Assembly (NCBI GenBank): GCA_001805105.1
Contig: MHEE01000012.1
Span: 107,127-171,126 of the forward strand
From: Nitrospirae bacterium GWF2_44_13
Lineage (GTDB): Bacteria > Nitrospirota > Thermodesulfovibrionia > Thermodesulfovibrionales > UBA1546
Direction: 5' to 3'
Length of the DNA: 64,000 nt
In this document: positions 62,288 through 64,000 of the stretch, one piece after another
Layout: each line of letters begins with the position of its first letter
Numbering within the stretch: the stretch's first letter is position 1
Notes under the pieces: model-generated
Databases searched by the model: none
Seen by the model: only the letters and a program-made list of their open reading frames with translations
What the model was told of the DNA's origin: nothing
Program-made: the position numbers and the translations under genes

Positions 62288-63280
62288 CTATAGAAGCTGC
62301 TCGGGACAGCGCCCCCTGCCGATTATTCCATTCGATCCGTACCTTACGTCTATATCCAGAAAGTCGGCGTCTTCAAACCACTTTTTTACTTCTTCGATAG
62401 ATTGAGGAAAGTCATATAATGGAGAATACATGTCAAAGGTATCAAGAATAGCCCATTGTTTATTCAAAGCATAAGGAAGGCCAAGATGGGAATATTCAAC
62501 TATTGGAAGCAATCTGGCCCCTATTTTACCCATTAAACGACGAGAGAGAATAGATACCGGTAAAAGAGCAGACACTACGGCCTTAATTACTTTATATAAT
62601 ATTTTTCTATTCATATGTTTTGTTAGTGGCCTGAGCAGATATTTCCAATGCAATAAGGCAGTAAACTTTTTGGCATATACATCAATAATCAACTCACCAC
62701 CGGGACGAACATACCGAACCAGACTCTTAAAGGCCCTCTCAGGCTCAGGCGTATGTTGCAGCACTCCCAAGCATAAGACCTTGTCAAAAGAAGCTTCTTT
62801 AAGGGGAATATTGTATATATCTCCAAGGAAGATATTCAAATTAGGATAATGTTTATTATTCTCATAATTAGCTTCGACCGCAGACGACAGATCAAAAGAG
62901 AATATCTCAGCGCCTGTTTGAGCCAATATTTCGCTAAATCGTCCAGCTCCGGATCCTGCTTCCAAAATCATTTGTCCCTCTAAATTTTCAGGCCAACCAG
63001 TTACATCAAAAAGGCGATTGCGGGAAATGGGCAATCCTGTATAGCTGTCCAATTGCGTTGTCCGATGTAAGTTCCATTGATAACTAAAAGAACTTATATA
63101 ATTTTCTGCTGATACAAATCTCGGAATACCATTTTCCACCGAATATATTTTGTTACAGTTAGAACACATTAAATTTCCATTAATCAGCTCTTTACTTGAA
63201 AACTGAATGTCTTTATTAATCATCAAATGATTTGCCTTACATCTTGTGCAGCAATAGTATTTTAAATATCTAAGTTTCAT
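62288..63280 (-). CDS. class I SAM methyltransferase with N-terminal zinc-ribbon (Trm112-like)
   Basis: 330 residues. N-terminal Cys pairs YYCCTRC and GNLMCSNCNKIYSVENGIPR form a Trm112-like ribbon. A Methyltransf_11 domain follows: MILEAGSGAGRFSEILAQTG, IFSFDLSSAVEANYENNKHY, FDKVLCLGVLQHTPEPERAF and RYVRPGGELIIDVYAKKF. Typical of methyltransferases in O-antigen clusters. Substrate unknown, likely a sugar or a lipid-linked glycan. Confidence 0.86.
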   Translation of the reverse strand: MKLRYLKYYCCTRCKANHLMINKDIQFSSKELINGNLMCSNCNKIYSVENGIPRFVSAENYISSFSYQWNLHRTTQLDSYTGLPISRNRLFDVTGWPENLEGQMILEAGSGAGRFSEILAQTGAEIFSFDLSSAVEANYENNKHYPNLNIFLGDIYNIPLKEASFDKVLCLGVLQHTPEPERAFKSLVRYVRPGGELIIDVYAKKFTALLHWKYLLRPLTKHMNRKILYKVIKAVVSALLPVSILSRRLMGKIGARLLPIVEYSHLGLPYALNKQWAILDTFDMYSPLYDFPQSIEEVKKWFEDADFLDIDVRYGSNGIIGRGRCPEQLL

Positions 63281-63361
63281 GAGATTTCAACTTCTATCCA
63301 CTGAAAAAGCGCTTACGATATTCCCTTATAAAATTTTTAAGAAAAGAGGCAGGACTCGGGT

Positions 63362-64000
63362 TTAAACATCTTGATGTGTAGAGAGGTTGAGTATGCCGTT
63401 ATTAAACTCATAAATAATTTTACATCTTTTTATTGTGTTTTTACGATGGGCAATAATTACCAATGTAATATTTTCACTTAAATTAAAAACTTCTTCTATG
63501 ATTCTATTTTCTATCTCGCCATCAAGCGCCGAAGTAGCTTCGTCAAGCACCAAAATCTCCGGATCCCTATATAACGCCCGCGCTATGCCAATCCTTTGCT
63601 TTTGTCCCCCTGACAATTTTATGCCATTTTCTCCAACTAATGTATTTAAGCCTTCTTTTTGCCTTAAAAAATCATAAATATTTGCTTTTTTGAGCGCTTT
63701 TATAATTTTTTGCTCATCGTAATCAAGTCCAAAACATACATTTTCAGCTACTGTGCCATCAAATAAATATATGGATTGAGGAATATATCCTATCTTTTGT
63801 CTCCAATCTTTTATATTCTCATTGGTTATAGCTATATCATCTATAAAAATATTGCCTTCTTCAGGCTTATAAATTCCAATAATTATATCAACCAGTGTAG
63901 TTTTACCGCTTCCGCTTTCTCCTATAATAGCTATTTTTGAACCTTTTTCTATTATCATATTTATATTTTTTAAAATTTCCCGACCTTCAAAAGAAAAATT
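63362..64000 (-). CDS. ABC transporter ATP-binding protein, 5' end beyond the window
   Basis: Partial at the start. The visible part begins upstream of an internal Met with FSFEGREILKNINM, so the real start lies outside. Walker A GESGSGKTT, Q-loop IGYIPQSIYLFDG, signature LSGGQKQR, Walker B ILVLDEATSALD, and H-loop IIAHRKNT are complete. Sequence style is that of MsbA/PglK-type export ATPases fused to a membrane domain. As first gene of this polysaccharide run it may flip lipid-linked glycan (inferred). Confidence 0.9.
   Translation of the reverse strand, partial: NFSFEGREILKNINMIIEKGSKIAIIGESGSGKTTLVDIIIGIYKPEEGNIFIDDIAITNENIKDWRQKIGYIPQSIYLFDGTVAENVCFGLDYDEQKIIKALKKANIYDFLRQKEGLNTLVGENGIKLSGGQKQRIGIARALYRDPEILVLDEATSALDGEIENRIIEEVFNLSENITLVIIAHRKNTIKRCKIIYEFNNGILNLSTHQDV

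Overview
The window comes from a Gram-negative, moderately AT-rich bacterium. It has an outer membrane (LpxC, SurA-type chaperone, a four-heptosyltransferase core cluster, O-antigen ligase). Gene content, gene order and many short dispersed repeats suggest an uncultivated Nitrospirota (Thermodesulfovibrionia-like) or similar anaerobe. That placement is inference and no marker was compared. I saw no rRNA, tRNA, complete insertion sequence or CRISPR array.

Layout. (1) 1-9.8 kb, minus strand: housekeeping genes, namely an NtrC-type sigma-54 activator, a YebC regulator, a DUF502 membrane protein, the UDP-GlcNAc genes glmU and glmS, a PcrA/UvrD helicase, gatC, panD and, separately, mtnP. (2) 9.8-17.1 kb, minus strand: an accessory defence island. 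It holds an Xre-ImmA/IrrE antitoxin with a DUF4411 PIN toxin, and a two-gene restriction-modification system in which nuclease and methyltransferase are fused and a separate S subunit follows. The island is bracketed by two copies of a small gene pair (BECR-nuclease-like protein plus DUF2283 protein) sharing an identical 13-base overlap; one copy carries a +1 frameshift in a T6 run. (3) 17.2-26.8 kb: tldD, lpxC, a SurA-like isomerase, the tight run purN-rsmD-coaD-(tRNA-binding protein), an MBL-fold RNase-like protein, an L,D-transpeptidase and a lipoprotein. (4) 26.9-31.5 kb, minus strand: a CNNM/CorC membrane protein, an NAD-type isocitrate dehydrogenase beside a homocitrate/Re-citrate-synthase-like enzyme, and a PpiD-like membrane protein lacking its isomerase domain.

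(5) 31.7-42.9 kb, plus strand: an eleven-gene, tightly overlapping LPS-core operon with four GT9 heptosyltransferases, two GT4 enzymes, a CgeB-like transferase, two methyltransferases, a polysaccharide deacetylase and a Wzy/WaaL-type ligase. The first GT9 gene carries a palindromic repeat inserted in frame. (6) 43-46.7 kb: small genes, then a glutamine-amidotransferase-like protein with glnB and glnA. (7) 46.8-64 kb, mostly minus strand: a surface-polysaccharide cluster. It contains a nucleotide-sugar dehydrogenase, a dehydratase/reductase/priming-transferase trio that fits QuiNAc priming, UDP-GlcNAc 2-epimerase, glycosyltransferases, asnB, a methyltransferase, an ABC ATPase running off the window, and unusually two B12-binding radical SAM proteins flanking a DUF362 protein.

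Together, glmS/glmU make UDP-GlcNAc, which feeds both lpxC (lipid A) and the 48-54 kb sugar-nucleotide enzymes. glnB/glnA and the NtrC-type regulator form a plausible nitrogen circuit. The most novel material is the duplicated BECR-DUF2283 pair, the motorless restriction system, the radical-SAM part of the polysaccharide cluster, and the coding insertion of a palindromic repeat.
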